A stretch of 64,000 nucleotides of DNA from Streptococcus pseudopneumoniae (lineage in GTDB: Bacteria > Bacillota > Bacilli > Lactobacillales > Streptococcaceae): positions 1 through 64,000 of the forward strand of contig NZ_JUUZ01000022.1 in assembly GCF_001074155.1 (NCBI RefSeq), in the 5' to 3' direction. The notes below the pieces were generated by a model, which made no database searches, was not told the origin of the DNA, and saw only the letters and a program-made list of their open reading frames with translations. This document shows, piece after piece, positions 49,051 through 58,531 of this stretch; the first letter of the stretch is position 1, and every line of letters begins with the position of its first letter. A program made the position numbers and the translations under genes.

Positions 49051-50529
49051 TTAACTTCGTTTGATTTTTGCACGAACTAGATCTAGTGCATAGTGAAGGG
49101 TTTTATCCTTAATTACAAAGAGAGCGAAAGCATAATAGATTGCACATCCGGCGATTGTTGATGCCACCATGCTGAGCATAGCCATATTCACTGTGTATGA
49201 ATGAACTTGGAAGAGAATTTTACAGATATAGTAAATTGGAATAAAGCCTAGTGACACAATTGTGTAGCGAGCTAATGTTCCAAAAATTTCTTTCAAATCC
49301 AAGAGTTTATGCTTCTGAATAAAGCGGATTTCAAGTAGAACCACAATTGCCTCAGCAATAATCGTTGTCCCGATGTAGTAGGCAGGAGTAAAGATGTTGT
49401 TGAAAAGGAGTAGAGAGTTTAGGATGACATTGACACCGCCCCCCATAAAGTAGAAAGCTGTTAATCGGTTTTCATGGTCATTGATAAAGATAATTTGCTT
49501 TCCAAGGATTAATTCGATAGCCCAGATAATGGTTCGAAAGGCAAAGACGCTTGTTACAATTCCTGCTTCTATATATTTCTCAGAAGAGTAAATAACAGTC
49601 GCATAGGTTCCTAAAACCATGATTCCGATACTAGTCGGAATCATGAGGAAGAAAAAGAGAGATGCACCTTGGTTGACCAGATACTTATAAGAATGAAAAT
49701 CTTTTTTTCCTAAGTAGTAACCAAGTCGAGGAATGCTGACATTGATAGCTCCACTCAGGACACTAGCAATCAGCATAACAATACTTGAAGCAATAGTGTA
49801 GTAGGAGATGTAATTCTCATCAGGTCCTTTGGTGATGAACATACGGTCTAGCAAAGTGTAGAGCATATTGGCATTTGCTAGAAGCAACATGGTCAGAAGT
49901 GGCTTAGATGCTTTGATGAGTTCAATAACTTCGATCTTGACAAAGGAAACTTCTCGTTTAATCCATAGGAAGCTGAGTAGATAGTTGATAATGGTTGTTG
50001 CACTCATGATTGTAGCATAAGGAACAATATCATCAGGTGTCCTAACGAAAGCGAAGATAGCGACTAACATTCCAATACGAATCACGAGTGTTTTATAAAG
50101 GATAAAAGAATAATTCTCATAGGCTTCATTCATCCATTCGATATTCAGAAATTGGAAGAGAGCTTGGATTCCAAGGATATAGTAAAGAATTTTTAGATTG
50201 ACAATACTAGTATCAAAATAAATAAAGAGGAAATAGATAGCTGTTGTTACAACTGAAGTAATGAGCGAAATATAGAACAACTTAGAAAAGACATAATTAA
50301 TCTTATTTTTGTCATCCTTTACTTTACTAATTGCTCGAATCCCATAATTGTAAATCCCAAAGGCAGCTAGTGGAATGACAAAGCTTGCCCAGGTGTTAGC
50401 TGTGTTAAAGTAGCCGTAATTTGATTTACTAAGAATCCGTGTTAGATAGGGATTAGTAATCAGGGGAAAAACGATGTTTAAAATATTGACCAGCAAGCTA
50501 GCCAAAGCATTAACTTTTATATTTTTCAT
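49051..50529 (-). CDS. Wzx-like polysaccharide/teichoic acid flippase (MATE/MVF type)
   Basis: This 492-residue protein has about 14 membrane helices of the polysaccharide transporter (PST) family. The N-terminus NALASLLVNILNIVFPLITN and PYLTRILSKSNYGYFN are typical of Wzx and TacF-like flippases. It probably moves lipid-linked teichoic acid or other surface repeats across the membrane. The start is at 50529 (MKNIKVNA); an in-frame ATG at 50589 lies upstream of the promoter's -10 and is rejected. It is transcribed opposite to the LicD cluster and diverges from mecA. Confidence 0.88.
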   Translation of the reverse strand: MKNIKVNALASLLVNILNIVFPLITNPYLTRILSKSNYGYFNTANTWASFVIPLAAFGIYNYGIRAISKVKDDKNKINYVFSKLFYISLITSVVTTAIYFLFIYFDTSIVNLKILYYILGIQALFQFLNIEWMNEAYENYSFILYKTLVIRIGMLVAIFAFVRTPDDIVPYATIMSATTIINYLLSFLWIKREVSFVKIEVIELIKASKPLLTMLLLANANMLYTLLDRMFITKGPDENYISYYTIASSIVMLIASVLSGAINVSIPRLGYYLGKKDFHSYKYLVNQGASLFFFLMIPTSIGIMVLGTYATVIYSSEKYIEAGIVTSVFAFRTIIWAIELILGKQIIFINDHENRLTAFYFMGGGVNVILNSLLLFNNIFTPAYYIGTTIIAEAIVVLLEIRFIQKHKLLDLKEIFGTLARYTIVSLGFIPIYYICKILFQVHSYTVNMAMLSMVASTIAGCAIYYAFALFVIKDKTLHYALDLVRAKIKRS

Positions 50530-50566
50530 GAAACTTTCTTTCTTACATTCTAAAATAGATACTAGT

Positions 50567-50572
50567 ATTATA
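50567..50572 (-). promoter_or_regulatory. Flippase promoter -10 (minus strand)
   Basis: On the minus strand TGTGATATAAT gives an extended -10 (TGA-TATAAT) about 37 bases before the ATG. Confidence 0.65.
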
Positions 50573-50616
50573 TCACATTCCAACGCCATTCTTTTGATAA
50601 AATCATTTAAATCTTG

Positions 50617-50622
50617 TATAAT
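50617..50622 (+). promoter_or_regulatory. mecA promoter -10
   Basis: CTTG-TATAAT lies 31 bases before the mecA ATG, with GAGG as ribosome site at 50641-50644. Confidence 0.55.
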
Positions 50623-50653
50623 AGATAGAACTGAAAGTATGAGGTTACGAACT

Positions 50654-51391
50654 ATGAAAATGAAACAAATCAGTGATACGACTTTAAAAATTACTATGTC
50701 TTTAGAAGATTTGATGGATCGTGGAATGGAAATCGCAGACTTTCTCGTTCCACAAGAAAAAACAGAAGAGTTTTTCTATGCTATTTTGGATGAGTTAGAA
50801 ATGCCAGACAGCTTTTTGGATACAGGTATGCTTAGTTTCCGAGTGACACCTAAACCTGATAAGGTCGATGTCTTTGTGACCAAGTCTAAGATTGACCAAA
50901 ATTTGGATTTTGAGGATTTGGCAGACCTTCCCGACATGGATGAACTAGCAAAAATGTCTCCAGATGAGTTCTTGAAAACATTGGAAAAAACCATGGCAGA
51001 GAAAACTAAAGAAGACATTGAAGCTATCCAATCTCTAGAGCAGGTTGAGAAAGAGGAAGAAGCGGCGATTGATGAAATTGCTGAGGTGGATGAAGGGAAA
51101 AGAGAACCTTATATATACTACATCCTACGCTTTGTCGACTTAACTAGTTTGGTTTCTTTTGCGAAAACAGTTGATTACCTAATGGAGACTTCAGAACTTT
51201 ACAAAATGAACGACCAATACTATCTAACAGTCTTGGTTGATGTAGAAGATCATCCAAGTCTTTATCCAGCTTGGTTATTGGCTCGCATGCGTGAATTTGC
51301 AGATGATAGTGATATCAGCCGTTCAGTTCTCCAAGAATACGGTCAAATCATCATCAATCACGATGCCGTTCAAGGACTCCAAAAAGTTTGA
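50654..51391 (+). CDS. mecA: Adaptor protein MecA
   Basis: This 245-residue adaptor delivers substrates such as the competence factor ComX to ClpC/ClpP. The N-terminal substrate-binding region is MKMKQISDTTLKITMSLEDLMDRGM. A highly acidic central linker (about 130-160, rich in Glu/Asp) and the C-terminal ClpC-binding domain (PYIYYILRFVDLTSLVSFAKTV onward) follow. The start at 50654 is used; a longer in-frame start would enter the divergent promoter region. Confidence 0.93.
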   Translation: MKMKQISDTTLKITMSLEDLMDRGMEIADFLVPQEKTEEFFYAILDELEMPDSFLDTGMLSFRVTPKPDKVDVFVTKSKIDQNLDFEDLADLPDMDELAKMSPDEFLKTLEKTMAEKTKEDIEAIQSLEQVEKEEEAAIDEIAEVDEGKREPYIYYILRFVDLTSLVSFAKTVDYLMETSELYKMNDQYYLTVLVDVEDHPSLYPAWLLARMREFADDSDISRSVLQEYGQIIINHDAVQGLQKV

Positions 51392-51400
51392 AGTATTTGA

Positions 51401-51434
51401 AAAAAGACAGAGAAATAGAATTCTCTGTTTTTTC
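51401..51434 (+). terminator. mecA terminator
   Basis: ACAGAGAA/TTCTCTGT stem preceded by A5 and followed by T6. The 150 bases from here to 51585 hold no clear element beyond a possible -10 (TAAAAT near 51535). Confidence 0.85.
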
Positions 51435-51585
51435 GTTTTAGATTTGGATTTGATTAGGTTTAGACTATACGATAAATTTTGTAAACTCAATTGAGGTGCT
51501 ATAGATAAATACTTTCTATTACGTCACTTAGCTTGCTAAAATAATGAAAAAACGATATCATAGAAAGAAATAAGCGAGGTAATGT

Positions 51586-52149
51586 ATGGACCAAGGACGT
51601 TTACAAAAAGAGGTAGAGGAAATCCTAGAAGATGTGTTGGCAAAGGCTTCTCTCCATGAGGGGGCTCTCTTTGTTTTGGGCTTATCTTCCAGTGAGGTTA
51701 TAGGAGGACACATCGGGAAAGCATCTAGTCAAGAAATTGGAGAATTAATTGTTCAAAAGATCTTAGAAATCTTATCAGCTAGAGGAATCCACCTAGCAGT
51801 TCAAGGGTGCGAACATGTCAATCGGGCCTTGGTAGTAGAAAAAGAGGTTGCAATCAAATACAATCTTGAGATTGTTAGTGTTCTTCCGACACTGAACGCT
51901 GGAGGATCAGGGCAATTGGCGGCCTTTCGCTATATGAAAGACCCAGTTGAGGTCGAATTTATTAAGGCAGATGCAGGACTCGATATTGGAGATACAGCTA
52001 TAGGGATGCATATCAAGCATGTTCAAGTGCCGATACGTCCAGTTTTGAGATCAATCGGCCAAGCCCACGTAACTGCACTTGCTAGTCGTCCAAAACTGAT
52101 TGGAGGGGCGCGTGCTCAATACCCACAAGATGCTATTAGGAAATCGTAA
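51586..52149 (+). CDS. UPF0340/TIGR01440 family protein (YwlG-like)
   Basis: This 187-residue protein belongs to the conserved UPF0340 family. Typical stretches are [30 protein letters not shown] and [21 protein letters not shown]. The family's function is unknown, although the fold is thought to resemble nucleotide-binding hydrolases. The stop at 52147-52149 is one base from the start of the large protease gene, so the two are probably translationally coupled. Confidence 0.85.
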   Translation: MDQGRLQKEVEEILEDVLAKASLHEGALFVLGLSSSEVIGGHIGKASSQEIGELIVQKILEILSARGIHLAVQGCEHVNRALVVEKEVAIKYNLEIVSVLPTLNAGGSGQLAAFRYMKDPVEVEFIKADAGLDIGDTAIGMHIKHVQVPIRPVLRSIGQAHVTALASRPKLIGGARAQYPQDAIRKS

Positions 52150-52150
52150 A

Positions 52151-55100
52151 ATGGAAAAGAAACAAGTTGAAAAGGTTATAAAATATTCTATTAGAAAGTT
52201 CTCTGTTGGAGTCGGTTCTGCTGTCATCGGGGCCTTGCTTTTTGGTACTAACAATCTCTTGCTTGATCAAGTAGCAGCTAATGAAGTTTGTGAGCTAAAT
52301 CAGGTACACTATCGCTATTTGGCGGAGCAAGAGTTGACAGAAGCTGAAAAAGCTCTTATTCATAGAGAACTTCCGTCGAATTTAGAACAAGATGATGTTG
52401 TTTATCTTGTCTATAGAAAAAAAGAAGTTCATACACAATATCTACCAAATACTGGAAGTAAAGAGCTAGGTCTCGTTAGTTTTGGCTTTGCGACAGCTGC
52501 ATTAGCTGTACTAGTGTTCTCTAAGAAGCGACCTAATAAGATAGCAGGTATTCTTTTTATTGGTGCACTTGGAGGTAGCTACTTCATTCCTCAGACTATT
52601 CAAGCTTTTGAAAATCAAATTCTTTTATCTTATAACCAAACAATTTCTGCTTGTAGTCAAGAAGATTTAGCTAACGGAGTTATTCAAATTGATGGATATG
52701 ACTACATTGGTTACTTCAAAGAAGCTGATTTGAAGGTTTCAATGCCTGAAAATAATCAAGACAATAACTTGATTACAGATAAAGTGACACAAGAAACTCA
52801 TGAAGATGAGCCTCTTGTTCAACCAGAGCTTCCAACCTACAGAGAAGAGACTACAACTACAGCAACACAGGGAGAAACTCAAGGAAGCGAATCTTTCGTT
52901 CAGCCAGAACCTCCTGTTCATACAAGTGAAGAAACAACAGAGAGCACCCAAGAAGAAGATCCTATTGGTGAATCCCCTGTCAAACCAGAGTCTCCAGCCC
53001 AACCAGAGAATAGTACAGCTAAGGGTACTCAAGAAGAAGGTCATGTAGGCGAATCTCTTGTCCAGGAAGAACTTCCAGCCTATACAGGAGAAATAACAGC
53101 CAAGGGTACTCAGGAAGAAGGTCATGTAGGCGAATCTCTAATCCAACCGGAACTCCCAGCCTATACAGATGAAGTAACAGCTAAGGGCACTCAAGAAGAA
53201 GGACACGAAGGTGAACCTCTCATTCAACCGAGCTTGCCAGAATACAATGTGACTGAGTCAACTGTGACTGAAACAGAAACTGTTACAATTCCATATTCTA
53301 CAGAATACCTATCGGATTCTAATCGCTATACAGACGAAGAAAGTGTTGTTCAAAAGGGTGAAGTTGGTAGTCAACTCATACATCGTGTCTATAAAACTGT
53401 AGATGGGGAGAAAGTTGGCGAAGCTATTACCACTAGTACGGAAGTTGTTAAAGCTCCTGTAGCTGAAAAAATCAGTCGCGGAACCAAAGCAATTGAAGGC
53501 CAAACCGAAGAAGTTTCTGTTGAAGAAGTTCCTTTTAAAACGATAACGGAACAAGATTCTAGTCTACTCAAGGGAACTGAAACAGTTGCTCAGGTTGGTA
53601 AGAATGGTAAGAAGAAAATTACTAAAGTCTACAAGACTATCAAGGGTGTGAAAACTGCAGATGCACCTACTGTTTCAGAAGAAGTTCTTGAACAGGCACA
53701 AGACCACATTATCAAAAAAGGTACTAAGGAATTAGAAAAACCTACTCTAACATTAACTAAAGTTGATACAGAAGAATTGAATCGAAGTGCAAATGCAACT
53801 TATAGCCTTAAAAAACCAGATGGAGTGACTATCAAATCTATTCAAGCAGTGTTGAAAAAAGGCGATCAAGTTATTAAGACATTTGCTATTTCAGAGTCTA
53901 ATCTTGCGACAGCTTTAGCTGATTTAGATTATTACAAGGATTATACACTTGCAACGACCATGGTGTATGATCGTGGTAATGGTGACGAGGAAGAAGTTCT
54001 TAAGGAAGAACCATTGAGAATCGACCTTAAAAAAGTTGAAGTCAAAAATATTAAGGAAACAAGCTTAATCAGTGTGGATGACCAAGGTAATGAGACCGAT
54101 AGTAGTCTCTTGTCCGAGAAACCATCGAATGTTAAGCCATACTACTTAAAAGTTACGACTTACGATAACAAGGTTACGAAACTAGCTGTTGATAAAATCG
54201 AAGAAGTTACTGTAGATGGAGATAAACTATACAAGGTAACTGCAAAAGCACCAGATTTGATTCAACGTACTGCAGAAAATCGTTTCACTGAAGAGTATGT
54301 ACACTATTTGCCTAAACCAAAAGCTCATGAAGGTGATGTGTATTACGACTTTTATGAACTTGTAAAAGCTATGCAAGCAAATCCTACTGGTACCTTTAAG
54401 CTTGGTAGCAATATGAATGCTAATAATGTACCACCGGCTGGCAAATCTTATGTAACCAATGCCTTTAAAGGTTCATTAGGAAGTACTGATGGTAATAAAT
54501 TTGCTATTCATAATATCACTAGACCATTATTTGGAAACATTGAAGGTGGTTCTGTTAAGGATCTCTTACTGGAAAATGTCAATATTGATATGCCTGGAGT
54601 TGATCGAGTAGCTCCAATCGCAGGTGTTATCAAAAACAATGCAACTATTGAAAATGTCAAAGTAACCGGAAGTGTTGTTGGTAACAATGATGTAGCTGGT
54701 ATTATCAATAAAATTGATGGTAGTGGAAAAGTAAGTAATGTCGCCTTTATCGGTAAACTTCACGCTGCTGGCAATAGAGGGGGCTATTTAGCTGGTATTC
54801 TTGGTGAAAACTGGAAGGGTGTTGTTGAGAAAGCATACGTTGATGCTGAGATCACTGGTAATAAAGCAAAAGCTGCAGGACTAGTCTATTCATCTCAAAA
54901 TGGTGCTAATAACTACACGGTCGGTACAGAAGGGGTCCTAAGAAATTCAGTTGCTAAAGGTTCTATCGAACTGAAAGAAGCCGTTCAGTCTGGTGGATTG
55001 CTGGGTACTAACTGGGCCTTAGGTACTATTGAAGACAACATCACTATGATGAAAGTCAAAACAGGTGAGATGGTGTTTGGTCATTCAGATATTGATACTG

Positions 55101-57802
55101 ACGACTACTTCACATATTCAAGAACCAAACGTAATTATAGTGTTGATGACGTGAGTGAAGGTAAAAAATCCTTTAACAATTCACGTAAAATTCCAAGTAT
55201 CTCACTGGCTGAGGCCGAGAAGAAAATTGAAGCAATGGGAATCACTGCTGATAAATTTACCAGCAGCAAACCTATTGAAGACAAGCTTAATAACAGTCTA
55301 AACAAAGACGATCAGTACAAAGCAATTGATAGTTATGATACGAATCGTGAGCTAGCTTACCGTAATATCGCAAAACTTCAACCTTTCTATAATAATGAGT
55401 GGATTGTAGACCAAGGTAATAAATTAGCCGCAGGAAGTCCTCTCTTGACTAAAGAAGTATTGTCTGTAACTGCTATGAAAGGCAATACCTTTGTGACGGA
55501 ATTAGCTGATGCTGATCATATTATGATCCACTATGCAGATAAGACAAAAGATATCTTTACCATTTCACCTAAAGATTCAAAAGTGAAACAAGTGAAAGAG
55601 TATGGTATTGCAGAACTTGGTGAAGTTGTTTATACTCCGAATATGGTTGACAAGGACCGTCGTGATCTCATCAATGCTATTGTTGAAAAATTAAGTCCTG
55701 TGGAATTACAATCTGACCCAATCTATACGCACCTTGGTAGAACTGGTCCAAATAAAGTTAATGCTATTAAGAACCTTTATCTTGAAGAAACCTTCAAAGA
55801 AGTTAAGGATAATCTTACTAAATTTGTGAAACAGTTGGTTGAAAATGAGGATCATCAATTAAACACAGATGAAGCTGCTAAACGTGCTTTGATCAAGAAA
55901 ATTGATGATAACAAGGCAGCGGTTCTCCTTGGACTATCTTACCTTAACCGTTATTACGGAGTGAAGTTTGATGATTTCAATATCAAGCAACTCATGTTAT
56001 TCAAGCCAGACTTTTATGGTAAGAATGTAAGTGTATTAGACCGTTTGATTGAAATTGGTTCAAAAGAAGATTATGTCAAAGGAACTCGTACACACGATGC
56101 CTTCCGTGAAGTAGTTGCTAAAAATACTCTTTCTGGCAACCTAAATGACTTCCTGAAATATAACATGGAGCTCTTTACAAAAGATACAGACTTGAATGAT
56201 TGGTTTATCAAAGCAACCAAAGATAATGTCTATATCGTGGAACCAAAAACAACAAATCCTGATTTTGCAGATAAGAAACACAGAGCCTATGAAGGCTTAA
56301 ACAACGATATGCATGGCAAGATGATTTTACCACTCTTGAACTTAAAAGATGCCCATATGTTCTTGATTTCAACTTACAATACAATGGCTTATAGTTCATT
56401 TGAGAAATATGGTAAGAATACCTCTGCAGAGCGTAATGCCTTCAAAGCTGAAATTGATAAGGTTGCTAAAGGACAACAGAATTACTTAGATTTCTGGTCA
56501 CGTCTATCTCTAGATAAAGTACGTAATCAGCTCTTGAAGAGCAATAATATGGTTCCAACACCTGTACTGGACAACCAGAATTATAAAGGCATTAGTACTG
56601 ACCGTTATGGCCATACAAACAGTGGTAAAGATGTGGCACCTATCCGTGAATTGTATGGACCTACAGACCGTTACCATGCGACTGATTGGCGTATGGGAGC
56701 TGTTGCTCGCGTTTATGCGAATCCATATAAGGATGATTCTGTCTTCTTTATGGTGACGGACATGATTAGTGATTTTGGGGTATCTGCCTTTACTCATGAA
56801 ACAACTCACGTAAATGACCGAATGGTTTACCTAGGTGGCTCAAGACACCGTGAAGGAACAGATCTTGAAGCATTTGCTCAAGGAATGCTACAAACTCCGT
56901 CAGTATCAAATCCAAATGGTGAGTACAAAGCCCTAGGTCTCAACATGGCTTATGAACGTCCAAACGATGGAAATCAATGGTATAACACTAATCCAAATGA
57001 CCTTAAATCACGTGACGAAATTGATCGTTACATGAAGGGCTATAATGACACTCTCATGCTTCTAGATTATCTTGAAGGAGAAGCTGTCCTCAATAAAGCA
57101 AATCAAGATTTAAACAATGCTTGGTTCAAGAAAGTAGACAAACAGTACCGAGGAAACAACACCAAGAATCAATTCGATAAGGTTCGACCTTTAAGTGATG
57201 ATGAAAAGACTATTCCTTTGCATACAGTAAATGATCTCATTACCAACAACTTTATGACCAATCGTGGTCCAGGTAATAGAGCTTATAATCCATCTGACTT
57301 TGATTCTGCTTATGTGAATGTTCCAATGATGACCGGTATCTATGGTGGTAATACCAGTGAAGGTGCTCCTGGAGCTATGTCATTCAAACATAATACTTTT
57401 AGAATCTGGGGTTACTATGGCTACGAAAAAGGCTTCCTAAACTATGCTTCTAACATGCTAAAAGCTGAATCTAAAAAAGCTGGTAAAGATACTCTAGGTG
57501 ATGACTTCATCATTAACAAGATTTCTGAAGGAAAATTCAACAATCTCGAAGATTGGAAGAAAGCTTACTTCGAAGAAGTAGTGAATAACGCTAAAAATGG
57601 AATTCAATCTATTGAAATCGATGGTAAAACATACAATAGCTATGAAGACTTGAAGCGTGCATTTGCTGAAGCAGTTGATAAAGATAAGACCACTCTAAGT
57701 AATGGTTCTGTCAAATTTGACAACACCGTATCACTTAAAGAAAAACTCTTTAAGAAACTTCTTCAACAAACAGATAGCTTTAAAACTTCTATCTTTAAAT
57801 AA
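52151..57802 (+). CDS. zmpB: ZmpB-like zinc metalloprotease (peptidase family M26)
   Basis: This 1883-residue surface protease has the special streptococcal layout. In order: YSIRK signal (YSIRKFSVGVGSAVIGALL, 12-30), an N-terminal LPNTG (98-102) with two membrane helices (about 106-150), acidic repeats (about 215-375), two G5 domains (about 378-450 and 452-526), GLUG/M26 N-terminal domain (about 750-900), and the catalytic domain. The zinc site is HETTH (1549-1553) with a third ligand Glu1573, the HExxH-(x)19-E arrangement. The length matches ZmpB (about 1880 in pneumococcus); IgA1 protease is a close alternative. The substrate is not readable. Confidence 0.85.
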   Translation: MEKKQVEKVIKYSIRKFSVGVGSAVIGALLFGTNNLLLDQVAANEVCELNQVHYRYLAEQELTEAEKALIHRELPSNLEQDDVVYLVYRKKEVHTQYLPNTGSKELGLVSFGFATAALAVLVFSKKRPNKIAGILFIGALGGSYFIPQTIQAFENQILLSYNQTISACSQEDLANGVIQIDGYDYIGYFKEADLKVSMPENNQDNNLITDKVTQETHEDEPLVQPELPTYREETTTTATQGETQGSESFVQPEPPVHTSEETTESTQEEDPIGESPVKPESPAQPENSTAKGTQEEGHVGESLVQEELPAYTGEITAKGTQEEGHVGESLIQPELPAYTDEVTAKGTQEEGHEGEPLIQPSLPEYNVTESTVTETETVTIPYSTEYLSDSNRYTDEESVVQKGEVGSQLIHRVYKTVDGEKVGEAITTSTEVVKAPVAEKISRGTKAIEGQTEEVSVEEVPFKTITEQDSSLLKGTETVAQVGKNGKKKITKVYKTIKGVKTADAPTVSEEVLEQAQDHIIKKGTKELEKPTLTLTKVDTEELNRSANATYSLKKPDGVTIKSIQAVLKKGDQVIKTFAISESNLATALADLDYYKDYTLATTMVYDRGNGDEEEVLKEEPLRIDLKKVEVKNIKETSLISVDDQGNETDSSLLSEKPSNVKPYYLKVTTYDNKVTKLAVDKIEEVTVDGDKLYKVTAKAPDLIQRTAENRFTEEYVHYLPKPKAHEGDVYYDFYELVKAMQANPTGTFKLGSNMNANNVPPAGKSYVTNAFKGSLGSTDGNKFAIHNITRPLFGNIEGGSVKDLLLENVNIDMPGVDRVAPIAGVIKNNATIENVKVTGSVVGNNDVAGIINKIDGSGKVSNVAFIGKLHAAGNRGGYLAGILGENWKGVVEKAYVDAEITGNKAKAAGLVYSSQNGANNYTVGTEGVLRNSVAKGSIELKEAVQSGGLLGTNWALGTIEDNITMMKVKTGEMVFGHSDIDTDDYFTYSRTKRNYSVDDVSEGKKSFNNSRKIPSISLAEAEKKIEAMGITADKFTSSKPIEDKLNNSLNKDDQYKAIDSYDTNRELAYRNIAKLQPFYNNEWIVDQGNKLAAGSPLLTKEVLSVTAMKGNTFVTELADADHIMIHYADKTKDIFTISPKDSKVKQVKEYGIAELGEVVYTPNMVDKDRRDLINAIVEKLSPVELQSDPIYTHLGRTGPNKVNAIKNLYLEETFKEVKDNLTKFVKQLVENEDHQLNTDEAAKRALIKKIDDNKAAVLLGLSYLNRYYGVKFDDFNIKQLMLFKPDFYGKNVSVLDRLIEIGSKEDYVKGTRTHDAFREVVAKNTLSGNLNDFLKYNMELFTKDTDLNDWFIKATKDNVYIVEPKTTNPDFADKKHRAYEGLNNDMHGKMILPLLNLKDAHMFLISTYNTMAYSSFEKYGKNTSAERNAFKAEIDKVAKGQQNYLDFWSRLSLDKVRNQLLKSNNMVPTPVLDNQNYKGISTDRYGHTNSGKDVAPIRELYGPTDRYHATDWRMGAVARVYANPYKDDSVFFMVTDMISDFGVSAFTHETTHVNDRMVYLGGSRHREGTDLEAFAQGMLQTPSVSNPNGEYKALGLNMAYERPNDGNQWYNTNPNDLKSRDEIDRYMKGYNDTLMLLDYLEGEAVLNKANQDLNNAWFKKVDKQYRGNNTKNQFDKVRPLSDDEKTIPLHTVNDLITNNFMTNRGPGNRAYNPSDFDSAYVNVPMMTGIYGGNTSEGAPGAMSFKHNTFRIWGYYGYEKGFLNYASNMLKAESKKAGKDTLGDDFIINKISEGKFNNLEDWKKAYFEEVVNNAKNGIQSIEIDGKTYNSYEDLKRAFAEAVDKDKTTLSNGSVKFDNTVSLKEKLFKKLLQQTDSFKTSIFK
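52770..53250 (+). repeat. Acidic tandem repeats in the protease gene
   Basis: Degenerate repeats sit between the N-terminal membrane region and the first G5 domain. The clearest copies start near 53021, 53102 and 53183 (period 81 bp, 27 residues, each with KGTQEEGHxGE). The DNA of adjacent copies is nearly identical, so copy number is likely to vary between strains. Confidence 0.85.
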
Positions 57803-57809
57803 TCAATTG

Positions 57810-57842
57810 ACTCTCACCTGCTAAGCAGGTGGGAGTTTTCTT
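57810..57842 (+). terminator. zmpB terminator
   Basis: ACTCTCACCTGC/GCAGGTGGGAGT stem with a TAA loop, followed by TTTTCTT. Confidence 0.92.
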
Positions 57843-57902
57843 GTCATCAAGAAGCGCTATTAATTTCCGAGCAGATTTCAAGTATTTTTAGGATGCTAGG
57901 TA

Positions 57903-57919
57903 TATAATAGAGCTATAAT
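57903..57919 (+). promoter_or_regulatory. Promoter region of the thioredoxin lipoprotein-msrAB unit
   Basis: Two TATAAT boxes (57903-57908 and 57914-57919) lie before the gene; no convincing -35 distinguishes them. Confidence 0.4.
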
Positions 57920-57961
57920 ACAAAATCTATATTCATATATCTAATAAGAAAGGTGATGAAA

Positions 57962-58522
57962 ATGAAAATATGGCAAGTATCTGTATTGGTTTGCGCTAGT
58001 CTGGTTTGTCTATCGGCTTGTAAAAATCAGTCAACAAACCAGGCTGATAATCAGAGTGGAGATAAACAAGGGCAAGTTAGCTCTCAAATGGCAAAACAAG
58101 GGGAAGAAGTTTCAGACTTTGAGCTTACGGGAGTTAATGGTAAAACTTATCGCCTATCAGATTATAAAGGCAAAAAGGTCTATCTCAAATTTTGGGCATC
58201 TTGGTGCTCTATTTGTCTAGCTAGTTTACCTGATACCGATGAACTGGCAAAAGAAGCAAGTGATGACTATGTCATCTTGACAGTGGTTTCTCCTGGTCAA
58301 AAAGGAGAGCAAGCAGAAGGAGACTTCCAAAAATGGTATCAGGGCTTGGACTATAAAAATCTCCCTGTCCTTCTAGATCCTTCGGGAAAACTCTTAGCAA
58401 GTTACGGAGTCCGTTCTTATCCGACTCAGGCCTTTATCGATAAAGAAGGCAAACTAGTTAAGACCCAGCCAGGTTTTATGGACAAAGAAACTATTTTAAA
58501 GACTTTAAAAAGCATAGATTAG
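57962..58522 (+). CDS. Extracellular thioredoxin-like lipoprotein (Etrx/TlpA type)
   Basis: This 186-residue protein has a lipoprotein signal ending in LSAC (Cys at about residue 21) and a TlpA-like thioredoxin fold. The active site is FWASWCSICLASLP (CxxC), with a cis-Pro loop near RSYPTQAFID. In pneumococcus Etrx proteins reduce the surface methionine sulfoxide reductase and are themselves reduced by CcdA. ATG 57962 fits AAGAAAGG best; GTG 57953 and ATG 57956 are in frame. The msrAB gene follows after 9 bases. No ccdA gene is adjacent here. Confidence 0.88.
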   Translation: MKIWQVSVLVCASLVCLSACKNQSTNQADNQSGDKQGQVSSQMAKQGEEVSDFELTGVNGKTYRLSDYKGKKVYLKFWASWCSICLASLPDTDELAKEASDDYVILTVVSPGQKGEQAEGDFQKWYQGLDYKNLPVLLDPSGKLLASYGVRSYPTQAFIDKEGKLVKTQPGFMDKETILKTLKSID

Positions 58523-58531
58523 AGGCTCATC

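Noticed and set aside
52739..53125. Long open frame on the minus strand inside the protease repeats
   Set aside because: It results from the biased codons of the repeat on the other strand, has no ribosome site, and its product is repeat-derived low-complexity sequence.
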